From: UBA5796 sp040752455
Lineage (GTDB): Bacteria; Chloroflexota; Anaerolineae; Anaerolineales; Villigracilaceae
Direction: 5' to 3'
NCBI GenBank assembly: GCA_049324115.1
Contig: JBMOMN010000020.1
Span: forward strand, 290,011 to 354,010
Length of the DNA: 64,000 nucleotides
Notes under the pieces: model-generated
What the model saw: only the letters and a program-made list of their open reading frames with translations
Databases searched by the model: none
What the model was told of the DNA's origin: nothing
Shown: positions 24,311 to 32,166 of the stretch, piece by piece
Numbering within the stretch: position 1 is the first letter of the stretch
Layout of the letters: each line of letters opens with the position of its first letter
Program-made: the position numbers and the translations under genes

Positions 24311-25897
24311 CTACTTCTTGTCCCGCAGCGCCTCGAGCAGGGAGTCGTTGCCCTGGAGGGCCTCCTTGCGGACGTAATCCCCCGAATAGACGTCCACCCC
24401 CCAGCGCTCCTGGACGTAAGGTTCGACCCATTCGTGGATGGGGACGTAATCGCGCCGGAAACGGGGATCGCCGTCCAGCCCGGCCAGGTACGACCACCCG
24501 GCATGCACGTGGATGAAGGTCGGTCTGGCCGTTTCGAAGATGTAGTCGTGCAGGGCGGCCTGGTCCCGGTAAAGGACCCGGGCGACGGTTTTATCCGTCA
24601 ACCCGGCCAGGTCGTAGACCCGCAGGCGGGAGTAGTACAGGGTAGCGCCCAGGTCGGGGAGCAGGACCGAGGCGTCGCGCAGGCCGAGCAGGTCGGCGTA
24701 ACGGTCGAAGCGTTCGGCGTAATCGGTGCGGATGGCGGTGAAATCTACCGGCGGCTGGGAGGCAAATTTAACGGTCCGCAGGCCAAAGGTCACGGCGCTG
24801 ACGGTGAGGATAAAGACCAGGGTGGCAAACGTCAACAGGTTGCGGTAACGCGCCGGGAGGGCCAGCCTCGTCCACAATCCCTCGAAAACCCCAAAAGCCA
24901 GCACGTAAAACGGGACGTAGAAGGGCGTGGAGAAGCGGAATTCGCCCATCCAGTCGAGCGGCATCAGGGCGTAGAGGGCCAGGGCAATGAGCGCCAGCAG
25001 CAGGGCGGGCAGCAGGACGGGTTTGAGGGCGCGGATGAGGGACAGGTAGAGCAGCCCGGCGGCCAGGCCCGCCATCAGCAGGCCGCCGAAGTAGGACAGG
25101 GCGCTGTAAAAAGGTTCGTAGATGCGGGCAAAACCGTCGGGGGTGAGCAGGAGCAGGTTGGCCAGGCTGGCCGCGAAGCCGCCGCCCTTGACGTGGTAAG
25201 TGTTGGGGACGAGGTCGCCGAAATAAGCCCAGCGGAAGAGCAGGAAGGCCCCGAAGGAGGCCGCGAAGACCGCCGCGTAAATGGCGGTCAGGCGCAGGCC
25301 GGCGCGCCAACCCTGGCGGGTGAGCAGCGCCCAAAGCGGGTAGGCCGCCGCGAACAGGATGCCGTCCGGCCGGGTGAGGGCGACCAGCAGGGCGGTGACG
25401 GCTGCCGGGACCGGTTTGCTCCCGGCGGTGAGCTGGTAGAGCAGGATGGCCCCCAGGCAGGCGGTGAGCGGGTTTTCGAGGCCCGAAACGCTCCAGGCCA
25501 CGAAGGAGGTGTTCAGCGCCAGCAGCGTCAGGACGACCAGTGACGCCAGGCGGGGGTGGTCGGCGGTCTTGCGCAGCGTCCTTTCGACGAAGAAAAAGGA
25601 AACCCCGACCAATAACATGCCCAGGAGTTTGGGCGTGAGGATCGGGTCGAACAGGCGCAGGGCGATGAAGGGCGTCAGCAGGAGGACCCAGGCGAAGTTC
25701 GAGAAACCTTCGACCGGCGGCAGGCCGGGCTGGGCCACCAGTCCGTGCCCCTGGGCCAGGTTGCGGGCGTAGGCGTAGCTGATGCCCGCATCGTCCACGA
25801 CCCAGGCCCGGAGCGGCAGGGTGTGGACGGCGTAGATCAGCAGCGGCACGAGCAGGACCAGCAGCCTGCTCCCGTTATGGAGGCGGATTCTTCCCAT
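24311..25897 (-). CDS. GT-C-type membrane glycosyltransferase, AftB-like
   Basis: A 528-residue protein with about ten membrane helices and a soluble C-terminal domain. Marks are DDAGISYAYARNLAQGHGL and PPVEGFSNFAWVLLL in the first outer loop, LTRPDG, YFGDLVPNTYHVK, and VYDLAGLTD near the end. This set resembles lipid-linked arabinofuranosyl/mannosyl transferases of the AftB kind, with the DD pair as likely catalytic residues. Donor and acceptor are unknown. The ATG at 25897 is 7 nt after a TATAAT box (25905-25910), so the message is probably leaderless; the in-frame start at 25957 would lie upstream of that promoter. Confidence 0.78.
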   Translation of the reverse strand: MGRIRLHNGSRLLVLLVPLLIYAVHTLPLRAWVVDDAGISYAYARNLAQGHGLVAQPGLPPVEGFSNFAWVLLLTPFIALRLFDPILTPKLLGMLLVGVSFFFVERTLRKTADHPRLASLVVLTLLALNTSFVAWSVSGLENPLTACLGAILLYQLTAGSKPVPAAVTALLVALTRPDGILFAAAYPLWALLTRQGWRAGLRLTAIYAAVFAASFGAFLLFRWAYFGDLVPNTYHVKGGGFAASLANLLLLTPDGFARIYEPFYSALSYFGGLLMAGLAAGLLYLSLIRALKPVLLPALLLALIALALYALMPLDWMGEFRFSTPFYVPFYVLAFGVFEGLWTRLALPARYRNLLTFATLVFILTVSAVTFGLRTVKFASQPPVDFTAIRTDYAERFDRYADLLGLRDASVLLPDLGATLYYSRLRVYDLAGLTDKTVARVLYRDQAALHDYIFETARPTFIHVHAGWSYLAGLDGDPRFRRDYVPIHEWVEPYVQERWGVDVYSGDYVRKEALQGNDSLLEALRDKK

Positions 25898-25904
25898 GCG
25901 GACG

Positions 25905-25910
25905 ATTATA
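25905..25910 (-). promoter_or_regulatory. -10 box of a leaderless transcript (GT-C gene)
   Basis: TATAAT on the minus strand, 7 nt from the ATG at 25897; no ribosome site fits in the gap. Confidence 0.55.
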
Positions 25911-25963
25911 AGATACTGTTGGTGAAATCGGAAATTGCGCCTGAGCGCGTTCAACATTGGCTC

Positions 25964-26011
25964 TTGTTCTCAAATAAGAGATACATTACAATCAAGCTGT
26001 ACATATGTACA
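25964..26011 (+). promoter_or_regulatory. Promoter and palindromic operator of the second PIN module
   Basis: TTGTTC (25964-25969), a 17-nt spacer and TACAAT (25987-25992). The perfect 14-bp palindrome TGTACATATGTACA (25998-26011) covers the expected transcription start, a good site for autorepression by the toxin-antitoxin complex. Confidence 0.68.
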
Positions 26012-26026
26012 AGTAAGGAGTGTTGC

Positions 26027-26425
26027 ATGGAAATTGTGGTTGATGCATCTGTCTTGATAGCAGTGGTTGCCAACGAAGAAAACAAACCCAGGCTGATCGA
26101 GATAACCCAAAAGGCCGAACTTATCGCCCCCTTATCCGTCCATTGGGAGGTGGGCAATGCGTTTTCTGCCATGCTCAAACGACAACGTATCAGCCTCGAT
26201 CAAGCAATCTTGGCAATCGAAGCTTATCTGCAAATCCCTGTCCGTTTTGTGGATGTGGAACTGATCGATTCTCTTGCTCTGGCAGGCGAGCTGGGTATGT
26301 ATGCTTACGACGCTTATCTGTTGCGTTGTGCCGAAAAATATCGTTCCCCTCTGCTCTCATTGGATAAAAAGCTCGTTCAATCTGCCAAAAGCAAGAAAAT
26401 TGCTGTGTTGGAGTTGCCAGAATGA
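26027..26425 (+). CDS. PIN-domain toxin
   Basis: A 132-residue PIN-domain protein with the complete acidic set: Asp6 (EIVVDASVLI), Glu41 (SVHWEVGNAF), Asp95 (MYAYDAYLL) and Asp113 (SLDKKL). A ribonuclease toxin role is expected from the family and from the antitoxin gene that overlaps it by four bases. The ATG at 26027 has a TAAGGAG site. The toxin gene comes first, the reverse of the usual order, so translation of the antitoxin depends on passage through the toxin frame. Confidence 0.85.
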   Translation: MEIVVDASVLIAVVANEENKPRLIEITQKAELIAPLSVHWEVGNAFSAMLKRQRISLDQAILAIEAYLQIPVRFVDVELIDSLALAGELGMYAYDAYLLRCAEKYRSPLLSLDKKLVQSAKSKKIAVLELPE

Positions 26426-26643
26426 ATACTTACACCTTTACCGAAGCCCGCCAGAAATTGGCGTCCCTTTTGGAACAGGCCGCGCGCAATGGCGAAGTGC
26501 GTATCAAACGCCGCGATGGGCAGGTCTTTGTTATCCGTCCGCAGAAACGCCAGGGGTCTCCCCTGAATATCGAAGGCATCGAACTCAACTTGAGCCGCGA
26601 CGAAATCCTTGAAAGCATCGCTGAATCTCGCCGTTCTGGTTGA
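26422..26643 (+). CDS. Phd/YefM-like antitoxin
   Basis: A 73-residue protein starting MNTYTFTEARQKLASLLEQAARNGEV, the typical first helix pair of Phd/YefM antitoxins, followed by IKRRDGQVFVIRP. The second half (INLSRDEILESIAESRRSG-like) would bind the toxin. The start overlaps the toxin stop in ATGA. It pairs with the PIN protein encoded just before it and probably binds the TGTACATATGTACA palindrome. Confidence 0.8.
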   Translation: MNTYTFTEARQKLASLLEQAARNGEVRIKRRDGQVFVIRPQKRQGSPLNIEGIELNLSRDEILESIAESRRSG

Positions 26644-26667
26644 TCCATTTCCCTTTTCCCCATCCTC

Positions 26668-27261
26668 TTACAACACCACCCACCCCCGTCTCGCCCCGGC
26701 CCGGATGGCCTCCGTCCGGCTGGTGACGCCCAGCTTGGCATACAGCGACGACAGGTGGAATTTGACCGTGTGCTCGCTGATCTCCAGCGCCAGGGCGATC
26801 TGTTTGTTGGCCAATCCTTCAGCCGCCAGTTGCAGCACCTCCCGCTCGCGGACGGTCAACGGGTCAACCAGCGGGTCGGCGTCCTCGAACGGGACAGCGG
26901 GCCGGCGCTCGAACAGGTCTTGCAGCAGCACCGGCGACCCGGCCCACAGTCCCTCGCCCAGGGCGCGCACCGCCGCCGACAGCTCTTCCGGGCTGGCGTC
27001 CAGCGGCAGCGCGCCCCAGATCGGCAGGTCCATCAGGCGGGCGGCGGCCTCCAGGTCGTCGGTGAGCAGCAGCGCGGCCGGCGGCTCACCGCCCAGGGCG
27101 GGCAGGGAGTCCGGCGATGTCAGGACGAGCACGTCCAGCGGCGGCAGTTCGCCCGGCGAAGAGGCGTCAGCGATGACCTCTATCCCTTCGAGGCCGCGCA
27201 GGACTTCCCGCAGGCCGACCCGCAGGGCCAACGACTGGGCCAGGATGCCGACCCGGATCAA
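26668..27261 (-). CDS. LuxR/NarL-type regulator with a degenerate receiver
   Basis: A 197-residue protein with a receiver-like N-terminal half and a clear LuxR helix-turn-helix (LTVREREVLQLAAEGLANKQIA, EHTVKFHLSSLYAKLGV). The receiver lacks the phosphorylation residues. The acidic pair is replaced (VGILAQS instead of the usual IADDH), the phospho-acceptor Asp is Thr (PLDVLVLT), and the conserved Lys is also changed (ALPLDA). It should therefore work without a kinase. Its ATG overlaps the stop of the preceding protease gene by four bases, the last gene of a three-gene operon. Confidence 0.85.
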   Translation of the reverse strand: MIRVGILAQSLALRVGLREVLRGLEGIEVIADASSPGELPPLDVLVLTSPDSLPALGGEPPAALLLTDDLEAAARLMDLPIWGALPLDASPEELSAAVRALGEGLWAGSPVLLQDLFERRPAVPFEDADPLVDPLTVREREVLQLAAEGLANKQIALALEISEHTVKFHLSSLYAKLGVTSRTEAIRAGARRGWVVL

Positions 27262-27872
27262 AGCGCGCCCTCCGGCACGGGGCGGGATGGGTTGGACCGG
27301 CAGGCCTGCTCCAAAAATTTCAGGATAATGCCGGCCGGGATGGCGATGCCCTGGTCGCCGCCGAAGATCATCGCGTTCAGCCCGATCACCTCCCCGGCGG
27401 CGTTCAAGAGCGGACCCCCGGAGTTGCCCGGAGCGAGACGGGCGTCGGTGCGCAGGATGGGGATCTCGCCGCGCCGCGTCCGGGCGGTGGTGACGGCCGA
27501 AAGCACGCCCCCGGTCAGCACGTTGCGCTGGCCCCAGGGATGCCCGAAGGCGAAAACCATCTCGCCGGGACGCGGCCTCTCGCTGGCGAAAACGGCCGCG
27601 GGGAGTCCGCTCCCGCCGGGGAAATGCAGCAGCGCCAGGTCAACCTCGGGGTCACGCGCCAGGACCCGGGCCTCGAAGGTCCCGTCGTCCTCCAGCGTGA
27701 CCCGCACCGAGCGCCCGCGGGCGACGACGTGGTTGTTGGTCAGCACCAGCCCATCGCCGACCGAGACCCCGGCCCCCGCCCCGCGCCGTCCGTCCTGGAT
27801 CACCGCCAGCAGCGGGCGCACCCGCCTCAGCAGGTCGTCGAGGGCGGCGTCGAGCAGGGAGGCGGGGTTCAT
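27258..27872 (-). CDS. Trypsin-like serine protease (S1C), no PDZ
   Basis: A 204-residue trypsin-fold protease with the triad His48 (LTNNHVV), Asp78 (EVDLALL) and Ser151 (APGNSGGPL). It is shorter than HtrA/DegP: no signal peptide, membrane helix or PDZ domain is seen, so it may act in the cytoplasm. It lies between a PDZ-bearing protease gene and a LuxR-type regulator, with four-base ATGA overlaps at both ends. Confidence 0.88.
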   Translation of the reverse strand: MNPASLLDAALDDLLRRVRPLLAVIQDGRRGAGAGVSVGDGLVLTNNHVVARGRSVRVTLEDDGTFEARVLARDPEVDLALLHFPGGSGLPAAVFASERPRPGEMVFAFGHPWGQRNVLTGGVLSAVTTARTRRGEIPILRTDARLAPGNSGGPLLNAAGEVIGLNAMIFGGDQGIAIPAGIILKFLEQACRSNPSRPVPEGAL

Positions 27873-28762
27873 TCACGCGCTCCGATGGTCACCGTGACGG
27901 TCTGGGGCTGGCCGCCGCGCAGCAATTCGACCGGCGCGGCCTTGCCGACCAGGTCCCCCGAAAGCTGGACCAGCAGCTCGTCGTGGTTGCGGACGGGTTG
28001 GCCGTTGACCGCGACCAGGATGTCCCCGACCATCAGGCTGCCCGCTTCGGCGGGGCTGCCCTTCTCGACCCCGACCACGAGCAGACCGGTGGCCTGATCC
28101 CGTTTAAGGGCCGTTTGCGCCGCCTGTGGGATTTCGACGCCCTGGCTGCGGATGCCCAGGTAGCCGCGCTTGACCGAGCCGTGTTCGGCGAGCTGGCCGG
28201 CGATCTTCCAGGCCAGGTCGGCCGGGATGGTAATGGCCGCCCCGTGCCCGAAGCCGGAAGTGTTCAGCCCGACGACGCGGCCTTCGGCGTCCACCAGCGG
28301 GCCGCCGGAGAAGCCGGGGAAGGGGGTGGTGTCGGTGCGGATGTATTTGTCCAGGCCGCCGTGGCGGGTGCGGACCGGGCCGCCGAGCGCGCTGACCACG
28401 CCCAGGCTGGCTTCGATCCCCTCGGCGGAGGGGCGACCGAGCGCCAGGACGATCTGGCCGATCCTGGCGTCTTTGGCCGGTTCCGCCGCCCGGGCTTTCG
28501 ACCCGTCCAGGCGGAGGAGGGCCAGGTCAGAGGCGTGGTCGCGTCCGGCCAGCGCCGCCGGGAGTTCGGTCCCGTCGGCGAGGTTTACGGTGATGCCCTC
28601 GTCGAATTCGACCACGTGGTTGGCGGTCAGGACCAGGTCAGGGGCGATGGCGATCCCGCTGGCGGGCATGCGCCGCCGGGCATTGACGGTCACGGTCGAG
28701 GCCCCGGCTTTTTCGGCGGCGGTGGCCAGGGCGTTTGAAAGTTCTACCAATACATTGGACAT
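27869..28762 (-). CDS. HtrA-like serine protease with PDZ domain
   Basis: A 297-residue S1C protease: His49 (LTANHVV), Asp79 (ASDLALL), Ser152 (FPGFSGGPL), then a PDZ domain from about residue 200 (RGYLGIRSQG, GLLVVGVEKGSPAEAGSLMVGDILVAVNG). HtrA proteins remove damaged proteins. Here no signal peptide or anchor precedes the protease domain, which is unusual. The ATG at 28762 has AAGGAG; longer open sequence upstream is not coding. First gene of the operon. Confidence 0.9.
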   Translation of the reverse strand: MSNVLVELSNALATAAEKAGASTVTVNARRRMPASGIAIAPDLVLTANHVVEFDEGITVNLADGTELPAALAGRDHASDLALLRLDGSKARAAEPAKDARIGQIVLALGRPSAEGIEASLGVVSALGGPVRTRHGGLDKYIRTDTTPFPGFSGGPLVDAEGRVVGLNTSGFGHGAAITIPADLAWKIAGQLAEHGSVKRGYLGIRSQGVEIPQAAQTALKRDQATGLLVVGVEKGSPAEAGSLMVGDILVAVNGQPVRNHDELLVQLSGDLVGKAAPVELLRGGQPQTVTVTIGARE

Positions 28763-28789
28763 GATTTGCTCCTTGGTTCCATTCAAATA

Positions 28790-28860
28790 TTGGCGCGCGG
28801 ACTTTAGTCCGCAAGAAGATCGCAAGCTGAAGCCTGCACTCCAATTTCTGAATAGTCCCT
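28790..28860. repeat. GGACTTTAGTCC / GCAAGCTGAAGC repeat, copy 1
   Basis: GCGGACTTTAGTCCGC followed by GCAAGCTGAAGCCTGCACTCC. Related copies lie at 51287-51385 and 55185-55319. The rest of the gap up to the tRNA holds no supported gene. Confidence 0.65.
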
Positions 28861-28981
28861 GAATTGATTTTATCCCAGTATAGCTGTCCGGCGGGCGGCG
28901 CGCATCGCCGAAAGGGACAGCCCGTACCTGGAAAAACGGGCAGGGGATGGCGCAGTGCGATGATCCGCCGGAGAATGGCGA

Positions 28982-29008
28982 AACGCCCTCCGGTAAGTGG
29001 AGGGCGTT
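28982..29008 (-). terminator. Hairpin after tRNA-Leu
   Basis: AACGCCCTCC and GGAGGGCGTT form a perfect 10-bp stem with a 7-nt loop, 17 nt beyond the tRNA 3' end. The T tract is short. Confidence 0.5.
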
Positions 29009-29024
29009 CGGGTATAATGCGGTG

Positions 29025-29106
<82 letters not shown>

Positions 29107-29169
29107 TTATTGTTCAGGGCCTTTGGCTCTGCGGGCTGAAGTATAACAACTCCCTATCGCAAGGTCAAG

Positions 29170-30228
29170 ATGAAACTAGGAATCATAGGCTTACCCCAAA
29201 CCGGAAAAACAACCATCTTCAACGCGCTGACGCGCGGCCACGCGCCCACCTCGGCCAGCGCCGGCCGGATCGAGGTCCATAACGCCGTGGTGGACGTCCC
29301 CGACCCCCGCCTCGACCGGCTGTCGGCCATGTTCAACCCGAAGAAGACCGTCTACGCCAAGGTCACTTACGCCGACATCGCCGGGCTGGACGGTTCGGCG
29401 GGTAAGACGGGCATCTCCGGCCAGTTGCTCAACCAGCTCTCGCAAATGGACGGCTTCATCCACGTGGTGCGCGCATTCGAGGACGAGAATGTGATGCACG
29501 CGGCCGGGTCGGTGGGACCGCAGCGGGATATCGAGACGATGGAGGGCGAGTTCATCCTCAACGACCTGATCGCGGTCGAACGCAAGCTGGAGCGGCTGGG
29601 CGACGAACGGCGCAAAGGCGGGACGGACAAGACCCTCAACGAGCGGCAATCGGCCCTGTTCCAGCGGCTGCACGCCCATCTCTCGGAGGAGAAGCCGCTG
29701 CGCGAGGCCGGGATTTCGGCTGAGGAGGAAAAACTGCTGGCGGGGTTCGGCTTTTTGAGCCGCAAGCCGATGCTGGTGCTGCTCAACCTGGGCGAAGGTC
29801 AAAACGAACCTGCAATTTCCACCCCCTTGAAAGCCGTCAGCCTGCAAGGTAAACTGGAAATGGAAATTGCCCAACTGCCCGCCGAGGAGGCCGCCATTTT
29901 CATGGAAGAGTATCAGATTGTCGAACCCAGCCTGAATCGCATGATCCGCCTGTCTTACGACCTGCTCAACCAGCAATCCTTTTTCACCGTCGGCGAAGAC
30001 GAATGCCGGGCCTGGACGGTGCAGCGCGGGGCCAGCGCCTTCGAGGCCGCCGGGGAGATCCACACCGATTTGCAGCGCGGGTTCATCCGGGCCGAAGTGG
30101 TCGCCTACGATGACCTGGTCAGCCTGGGGGGGATGGCTGAGGCCCGCACCAGGGGCAAACTCAGGCTGGAGGGCAAGGATTACATCGTCCAGGATGGAGA
30201 CATTATGCACGTGCGTTTCAGCGTGTGA
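29170..30228 (+). CDS. ychF: Redox-responsive ATPase YchF (Obg-like)
   Basis: A 352-residue P-loop protein of the YchF/OLA1 family, ribosome-associated ATPases tied to stress responses. Walker A is GLPQTGKTT; IAGLDGSAGKTGISGQLL follows; the base-specificity site is LNLGE rather than NKxD, which explains the family's ATP preference. The C-terminal TGS domain ends RLEGKDYIVQDGDIMHVRF. AAGGTCAAG precedes the ATG. A terminator hairpin overlaps the stop codon. Confidence 0.95.
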   Translation: MKLGIIGLPQTGKTTIFNALTRGHAPTSASAGRIEVHNAVVDVPDPRLDRLSAMFNPKKTVYAKVTYADIAGLDGSAGKTGISGQLLNQLSQMDGFIHVVRAFEDENVMHAAGSVGPQRDIETMEGEFILNDLIAVERKLERLGDERRKGGTDKTLNERQSALFQRLHAHLSEEKPLREAGISAEEEKLLAGFGFLSRKPMLVLLNLGEGQNEPAISTPLKAVSLQGKLEMEIAQLPAEEAAIFMEEYQIVEPSLNRMIRLSYDLLNQQSFFTVGEDECRAWTVQRGASAFEAAGEIHTDLQRGFIRAEVVAYDDLVSLGGMAEARTRGKLRLEGKDYIVQDGDIMHVRFSV

Positions 30229-30248
30229 CGTAGAGTCGCACGCTTTTG
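30221..30248 (+). terminator. Terminator overlapping the ychF stop
   Basis: GCGTGTGAC and GTCGCACGC pair (one G-T pair) around GTAGA, followed by TTTT. Confidence 0.6.
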
Positions 30249-30278
30249 TTAACGGGACACCGCCGAAAGGAGCTCACC

Positions 30279-31268
30279 ATGTTGTCGAAGAAAGAAAACC
30301 TGCCCAGGTGGGGAATTGCCCTTGCCGCCGTCATCCTGGTCACGTTAGCCTGCGGGATACCCACCGCCGCGCCGGCCCAGCCCCAGGCTCCGGCTTTCGA
30401 TGCCACCAAAGCCGTGCTGGAAATCCAGTCCACCCAAATGGCACTCCAGTTGACCCAGCAGGCCGTGAATAACGCTCAACAGGTCCAGCCGACGCCGCAG
30501 CCGCCCACGGCGCAGCCCCCGACCCAGCAACCGCCTACGGCTGAGCCGCTCCAGCCTACGGCCGTCCCGCCCACGCCGACACAGGATATCGCCGGGCGCA
30601 TCCGCAATGCGAAAATCCTGGTTTACGAAGATGCCGCGAGCGCCAACCTGGCCAATTGGGTCAAGGCGACCCTCAACATGATGGGCGTGTCATACACCCA
30701 CGATGGAGACGCCATTGGCAATTTCATGGCCCACCTCAACAGCGGCACCCAATGGGACCTGATCATCGTCGCGGCCGAGAGTCGCTCCGGCGTGCAGGGC
30801 GAATTCTGGGACGTGATCACCCCCAAAGTCGTCAACGATGAGACTGCGCTGATCGCGGAAATGTGGTACCTGTCCGACACGGTCAACGGGCGCATCCGCA
30901 GCCTGGTCAGCAAGTGCGGGATTGATTTCCAAAAGGTCAGGAAATACGTGGACTCGATTTACACCCTGGATACCAGCCACCCGGTCTTCACGACCCCCAA
31001 CAACGGCTTCGGGCTGACCCATTACGTCGGCTATTGGACGGACAAGGGCGGGGACTACATCGAATTGACCGGCAGCGGCGACGCCAAACTGCTGGCGGGC
31101 GGGCATCCCAACGAGAAATCCAGTTACGGGTTGGTGGCTTCCTGCATCGAGGGGCGGGTGATCTTCCAGACCTTCTCGGACCACGACTACCACCAGGCCG
31201 ACATCATGGCCCTTTGGGAAAATTACATCACTTACGTGCTGACCAACCGCTTCAACGCCGTGCCGTGA
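30279..31268 (+). CDS. Lipoprotein of unknown function
   Basis: A 329-residue protein with a lipoprotein signal (lipobox LVTLAC, Cys25), then a Gln/Pro/Thr-rich linker to about residue 105, then a globular domain. The domain opens AKILVYEDAASANLANWVKA and contains WDLIIVAAESRSG and ALIAEMWYLSD, an alternating strand/helix pattern reminiscent of ThuA or class I amidotransferase-like folds. No catalytic residues can be assigned. GAAAGGAGC supports the ATG at 30279. It should be anchored on the outer face of the membrane. Confidence 0.7.
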   Translation: MLSKKENLPRWGIALAAVILVTLACGIPTAAPAQPQAPAFDATKAVLEIQSTQMALQLTQQAVNNAQQVQPTPQPPTAQPPTQQPPTAEPLQPTAVPPTPTQDIAGRIRNAKILVYEDAASANLANWVKATLNMMGVSYTHDGDAIGNFMAHLNSGTQWDLIIVAAESRSGVQGEFWDVITPKVVNDETALIAEMWYLSDTVNGRIRSLVSKCGIDFQKVRKYVDSIYTLDTSHPVFTTPNNGFGLTHYVGYWTDKGGDYIELTGSGDAKLLAGGHPNEKSSYGLVASCIEGRVIFQTFSDHDYHQADIMALWENYITYVLTNRFNAVP

Positions 31269-31271
31269 CTT

Positions 31272-31616
31272 TTACCCGGCGCTTGCCCGGCACTCCTGGC
31301 AGGGACACAACGCCCGCAGGTATTGCCAGTTGTAAATGCCGTAATCGTGGCCGTCCTCCCAGACGATGGTGATGGCATAAGAGCCGGTGCCGACCACGTT
31401 GCTGATGCGCGTCGAGGGCGATTCGGGCAGGTCCAGGCCGAAGACCATCGGGTCGGGTTCGGGGCCCATGTTTTCGTGCCCGCCCCGGCACGAGGCGCAG
31501 GGACAGGCGGCGCGCAGCAGCCCGAACGGATAAACGCTGGTGTGGCCGTCGTTCCAGGCGATGGTGAATTCTCTTTTGGCGCGGTCGGCGGTGATGCCGG
31601 TGGGTTTGAGGGGCAT
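31272..31616 (-). CDS. DUF971 family protein
   Basis: A 114-residue protein with the DUF971 / gamma-butyrobetaine-hydroxylase N-domain pattern: W-x-DGHTSVYPFGLLRAACPCASC early and VGTGSYAITIVWEDGHDYGIYNWQYLRALCPCQEC late. Two Cys-x-Cys-x2-Cys groups could hold zinc. Related domains occur beside Fe-S carrier proteins, but the role is not established. CTGGAG precedes the ATG at 31616. The gene converges on the lipoprotein gene with a 3-nt gap. Confidence 0.82.
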   Translation of the reverse strand: MPLKPTGITADRAKREFTIAWNDGHTSVYPFGLLRAACPCASCRGGHENMGPEPDPMVFGLDLPESPSTRISNVVGTGSYAITIVWEDGHDYGIYNWQYLRALCPCQECRASAG

Positions 31617-31686
31617 GGTTTCTCCAGATTTTGTAGTACAGTGACATTCATCTCGCTACCGGTTCGAGAGCGACACGAATGTCGCG

Positions 31687-32166
31687 TTACGGGGAGGGGA
31701 TGACTTCCAGGAAATCGCCGGCAGCCCAGCCGGCCCGGGTCTCATCGTAGGGCGCGACCAGGTACCACCAGATGTAGCCGTCGGCCTCGCGGGGGCCGTC
31801 TTGCACGGTGAAGGCCTCGGAATCGTAACCGAGGAAGACCGGGGTGCTGTCCAGGCCGGGGGCATCACGCAGGCGCAGGCCCTCGCCCTCCGTCCCGGCG
31901 ATCTGGACGTAAGCCCCGACGGCGATCTCTCCCGGCGCGGGCGTGGAGGTGGGCAGGAAGGCCGGGTCGAGGGTGGGCGTGGGGGGCAGGATCGGGGTGG
32001 AGGTCGGGGCCGGGATGACGGTCAACGAAACGGGGGCAAGCTGGAGGTCCCCGGAAGAGGCGGGGCGGACGAAGAAGACCAGGGCGGTCAATCCGCACAG
32101 GGCCAGCGCGATCAGGATGGCGGCGATCACAGTCCAAAAATTGAGCGGTCGGTCAGTTCGGGACAT
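31687..32166 (-). CDS. Membrane-anchored SH3-like protein
   Basis: A 159-residue protein with one membrane helix (residues 11-33), a Pro/Thr-rich outer linker (to about 80) and a bacterial SH3-like domain (VGAYVQIAGTEGEGLRLRDAPGLDSTP... to the end). It would face outward, perhaps binding the wall or a partner protein. Its ATG at 32166 lies inside the end of the lipid-kinase gene (14-bp overlap), so the two are probably cotranscribed. Confidence 0.72.
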   Translation of the reverse strand: MSRTDRPLNFWTVIAAILIALALCGLTALVFFVRPASSGDLQLAPVSLTVIPAPTSTPILPPTPTLDPAFLPTSTPAPGEIAVGAYVQIAGTEGEGLRLRDAPGLDSTPVFLGYDSEAFTVQDGPREADGYIWWYLVAPYDETRAGWAAGDFLEVIPSP

